From the IMG/VR virus record IMGVR_UViG_3300047171_000019, positions 1-36,908 of that record: a stretch of DNA of 36,908 nucleotides. One strand, given 5' to 3'. Positions 36,068-36,908 of this stretch are shown here, piece by piece. Source of the DNA: a virus. Each line of letters opens with the position of its first letter. The first letter of the stretch is position 1. A program made the translations under genes and the position numbers. Under the pieces are notes generated by a model. That model saw nothing but the letters and a program-made list of their open reading frames with translations, did no database searches and was not told where the DNA came from.

Positions 36068-36366
36068 CTACTGAGAGCTGGCTAAGGTCTTTGTATGATG
36101 ATGTGCCCAAGAAAAGCGTCATTTTAATCGGATTGGTTGATTATTTTGACTTATTTCAAGAAAGACCTGTCGCTAGTTTCTTTTTAAAAAGAAAAGGACT
36201 AAAAGTCACTTTCAAATGGGGCGATATCCCTGTATTGCAAGACGACAAGCTAAATCAGGGCGAGTCGCTCTATCTAACAAAACAAGACTTCATGAAACGA
36301 GAGATTGATTTTTATGAGCCGCAGCTCGGAATAAGAAGTAATCCAAAACTGGATGGAAGAAAATGA
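36064..36366 (+). CDS. hypothetical protein, 100 aa
   Basis: The ATGA overlap fixes the start at 36064. An earlier in-frame ATG at 36022 lies inside the previous gene. The product has an N-terminal hydrophobic/beta segment (SVILIGLVDYFDLF) and later strands and charged segments (LKVTFKWGDIPVLQ), ending in a basic tail. No domain is recognised. Confidence 0.65.
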   Translation: MTTESWLRSLYDDVPKKSVILIGLVDYFDLFQERPVASFFLKRKGLKVTFKWGDIPVLQDDKLNQGESLYLTKQDFMKREIDFYEPQLGIRSNPKLDGRK

Positions 36367-36455
36367 GTAAGACTATATGCATTTGGTATTGCTTTATGTG
36401 CTTCTTAATAGGGCAGTGCGTTGGCGTCGGCATAACATATTATCTGCCGCATTAG
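36363..36455 (+). CDS. Cys-rich small membrane peptide, 30 aa
   Basis: An ATGA overlap with the preceding gene and a clean stop support it. The peptide has one hydrophobic helix (IWYCFMCFLIGQCVGVGI) with four Cys. No ribosome site stands out beyond coupling. Role unknown. Confidence 0.55.
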   Translation: MSKTICIWYCFMCFLIGQCVGVGITYYLPH

Positions 36456-36545
36456 AAGATATACATCAGTACGTTTATATGTAATCAAGAATACACTGCA
36501 AGCCTATACTTGAGTCAGTTAGATTTATATAGGAGCAGTACCCCA

Positions 36546-36785
36546 ATGACTAAGTTTTTCGACAAAAAAATATTGTTTGCATTGCCTCAAACCCTTCTGG
36601 ACGAGCTCGATGCACTGGCTAATAACGAGCGTCGCCCTCGCTCCGACATGCTCCGAGAAATAATTCGCGCTTACCTGGAAGCATATGAGTTGAACGGGCA
36701 TAAAGCCGTTAGAAATAATCCGATGTGCGGAATAATCGGTCGCCCTAGTGTTCAACCTAATAACGGCACACTACCTGTAGCGTAA
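36546..36785 (+). CDS. ribbon-helix-helix (CopG-like) regulator, 79 aa
   Basis: AGGAG about ten bases before ATG 36546 supports this start. A TTG at 36510 in the same frame is weaker. KKILFALPQTLLDELDALAN and then RPRSDMLREIIRAYLEAYE match the strand-helix-helix pattern of CopG/Arc-type DNA-binding proteins. It lies last in the early operon and just before the palindromic site at 36799-36814, which it could bind to control transcription. Confidence 0.75.
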   Translation: MTKFFDKKILFALPQTLLDELDALANNERRPRSDMLREIIRAYLEAYELNGHKAVRNNPMCGIIGRPSVQPNNGTLPVA

Positions 36786-36786
36786 C

Positions 36787-36814
36787 TTGACATTCCAGAC
36801 ACTAGATATAGTGT
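36787..36814 (+). promoter_or_regulatory. TTGACA box with overlapping palindrome, possible operator
   Basis: A perfect TTGACA (36787-36792) is followed by the inverted repeat ACACTA-GATA-TAGTGT (36799-36814). The -10 spacing is poor (TATAGT after 14 bases), so it may be an operator rather than a strong promoter. The nearby ribbon-helix-helix protein is the obvious candidate ligand. Confidence 0.4.
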
Positions 36815-36886
36815 TCTAAGATGGATTGAACAAGGCTGCCCAGAATAAAAATCATCGAAGCGAAGCCTTTAGGCTGAGCGGCGTAT

Positions 36887-36906
36887 CTCTACTATGTAGA
36901 GTTTTT
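36887..36906 (+). terminator. rho-independent terminator
   Basis: CTCTAC (36887-36892), TAT loop and GTAGAG (36896-36901) form a perfect six-bp stem followed by TTTTT (36902-36906). It lies two bases from the window end. It would terminate the rightward early operon. A second small hairpin (AGCCT/AGGCT) lies about 15 bases before it. Confidence 0.8.
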
Positions 36907-36908
36907 AT

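Noticed and set aside
1-36908. tRNA genes, CRISPR arrays, direct terminal repeats
   Set aside because: No T-loop-like consensus, no regularly spaced repeats and no matching ends were seen by eye. Dedicated programs were not available.

Overview
This window looks like a near-complete genome of a short-tailed (podovirus-like) tailed phage. It has a full virion set in one direction: terminase, portal, scaffold, capsid, adaptor, nozzle, fibre and three ejection-protein candidates. Around it are compact clusters of tiny overlapping genes. I see no integrase, DNA or RNA polymerase, rRNA or tRNA, so the phage probably depends on host polymerases and shows no sign of lysogeny. A Gram-negative host is an inference from the T7-like ejection-protein layout. 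The species cannot be named. Whether the ends are natural or circularly permuted cannot be decided.

Layout. (1) 1-517 is an A+T-rich, CTAG-rich non-coding stretch. (2) 518-2323 holds mostly leftward genes for very small proteins, several below usual gene-calling cutoffs, in a tight chain from 2323 down to 1226. (3) A divergent promoter region at 2324-2434 faces a rightward operon of small accessory genes (2435-6289) linked by ATGA-type stop/start overlaps. (4) A complete IS1595-family insertion sequence (3285-4845) sits in that operon. It has 22-bp imperfect terminal inverted repeats, an exact 8-bp target duplication and extra ORFs around an intact transposase. It cut a phage gene, and the original reading frame is restored if the element is removed. 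(5) 6286-8874 (leftward) holds surface/structural proteins, a GH24 endolysin and a ribbon-helix-helix-like protein. (6) 8957-9871 is a lone rightward Sak4/RecA-like ATPase. (7) 32290 to 9855 is the long leftward late operon: Cys-rich protein, small terminase candidate, large terminase, membrane protein, portal, decoration-like proteins, scaffold, capsid, adaptor, nozzle, fibre, papain-like hydrolase, ejection proteins of 188, 603 and 1319 aa, then small charged proteins. (8) 32426-36785 is a rightward, probably early, operon with zinc-ribbon-like proteins, a RuvC-like resolvase, a winged-helix-like protein and a final ribbon-helix-helix protein, closed by a hairpin terminator at 36887-36906.

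How it works together: the right-hand operon and the lone ATPase probably serve takeover, recombination and regulation. The leftward operon builds the particle. The 188/603/1319-aa triplet matches T7 gp14/gp15/gp16 in order and closely in size, with peptidoglycan opening perhaps assigned to a separate papain-like enzyme. The most notable feature is the transposon, caught with both ends, its target duplication and a reconstructable broken gene.
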